Part shown: piece after piece, positions 63,538-64,000 of the stretch
Layout of the letters: each line of letters begins with the position of its first letter
Position numbering within the stretch: position 1 is the stretch's first letter
Source of the DNA: Anomaloglossus baeobatrachus
Lineage: Eukaryota > Chordata > Amphibia > Anura > Aromobatidae
NCBI RefSeq assembly: GCF_048569485.1
Contig: NC_134354.1
Span: 85,060,664-85,124,663, forward strand
DNA length: 64,000 nucleotides
Direction of reading: 5' to 3'
Program-made: the position numbers and the translations under genes
The notes under the pieces: generated by a model
Told to the model about the DNA's origin: nothing
Databases searched by the model: none
Seen by the model: only the letters and a program-made list of their open reading frames with translations

Positions 63538-64000
63538 TGTGACGCCCTGGACTAGCCAGGGAGTCACAGAGGGGCCCCTGCACAACACCTGTACCCCAAA
63601 AACGTTCCACCCATCAATAAAAACCCTGAGTCACCCCTATCTGTCCCAGACATCCACACCCGGGGGCGGGGTCAGGCGGTTGGCCACGCCCACTGAAGAG
63701 GATTGACGGGCAGGGGCGGGGAAAAACAAACAGATTGTGTTAGGGAGAGGAAAGGAGAGGAGGTAAAGAAGTGAGCTGAGAAGTAAATCTGTCAGGGCCT
63801 AGGTGGGAGCCTAGGGACCCTGTGGCCAGGAGACAAACGGTGGTGGCCGTCCGCAGGAGACCGGTAGTAGAACTGGCGGAACCATCAAGGCACCGGGGCA
63901 GGGTAGTAGCCCGCCAGTACCGAATCGGCGAGTCAAACCAAAACCGGAGCACCAGTGAAAGGGTACTCAGACCCTGTACACAGCCCAGAAGCAACTGGAC
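63538..64000 (+). mobile_element. LTR fossil of the 4-bp-TSD family, cut by window end
   Basis: Starts TGTGACGCCCTGGACTAGCC with the family hairpin (AGGGAGTCACA), then the CCACACCCGGGGGCGGGGTC block and CCGCCAGTACCGAATCGG, matching 30225-31372. It continues past the window. Confidence 0.65.

Noticed and set aside
54430-64000. Further LRR exons of the NLR gene
   Set aside because: I looked for the 171-bp pattern (acceptor, LxxNxL motif, ALSSPxC, GTGAGTATAA donor) and found none.

Overview
The window looks like a piece of an anuran (frog or toad) genome. The evidence is indirect: long introns, a tRNA-headed V-SINE, dense hAT, Tc1/mariner, Harbinger-like and TTAA-type DNA elements, many solo LTRs, Ty3/gypsy LTR elements, and an NLR gene of the fish/amphibian type (FISNA-NACHT-LRR). 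There are no bacterial features. The species cannot be fixed from the sequence alone.

One host gene is recognisable. It is an NLR (NACHT, leucine-rich repeat) innate-immune sensor gene on the + strand. Six exons are well supported by splice sites, reading phase and protein motifs: 28595-28758 and 30031-30202 (together a CARD-like death-fold domain), 36810-36875 (linker), 43357-45061 (FISNA, NACHT, winged-helix and first LRR), and 48757-48927 and 51144-51314 (two 171-bp LRR exons). A small candidate first coding exon lies at 17497-17557 and its phase fits. No terminal exon is seen, so the gene probably runs past the last recognised donor at 51315, or the rest has been lost.

Everything else is repeat-derived or unrecognised. 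1-17 kb holds a solo LTR (211-1042, 5-bp TSD), a V-SINE, Harbinger-like MITEs, two broken Tc1-like elements (about 10940-12331 and 15284-16782) and three copies of a 1.0-1.15 kb LTR family with 4-bp TSDs. 18-26.5 kb holds another copy of that LTR and a 6.5-kb hAT transposon (19987-26502) with TIRs, a near-perfect 8-bp TSD, a BED-finger transposase in two frames and two internal tandem arrays. 26.5-27.5 kb is an inverted tandem structure bounded by a 17-bp direct repeat. The NLR introns (28-51 kb) are packed with LTRs, MITEs, LINE and Penelope-like pieces and a TTAA element nested in a palindrome.

51.3-61.5 kb is the most unusual stretch. A young, whole-looking, non-autonomous LTR element (51343-54429) with near-identical 640-bp LTRs carries an ORF containing a cold-shock-like RNA-binding domain and no pol. 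It sits 28 bp beyond the NLR exon-7 boundary. Further right, a Ty3/gypsy fossil (pol plus one LTR) lies between two roughly 460-bp inverted arms (55245-55704 and 61055-61511). The last 2.5 kb has a minisatellite and the start of another copy of the 4-bp-TSD LTR family.
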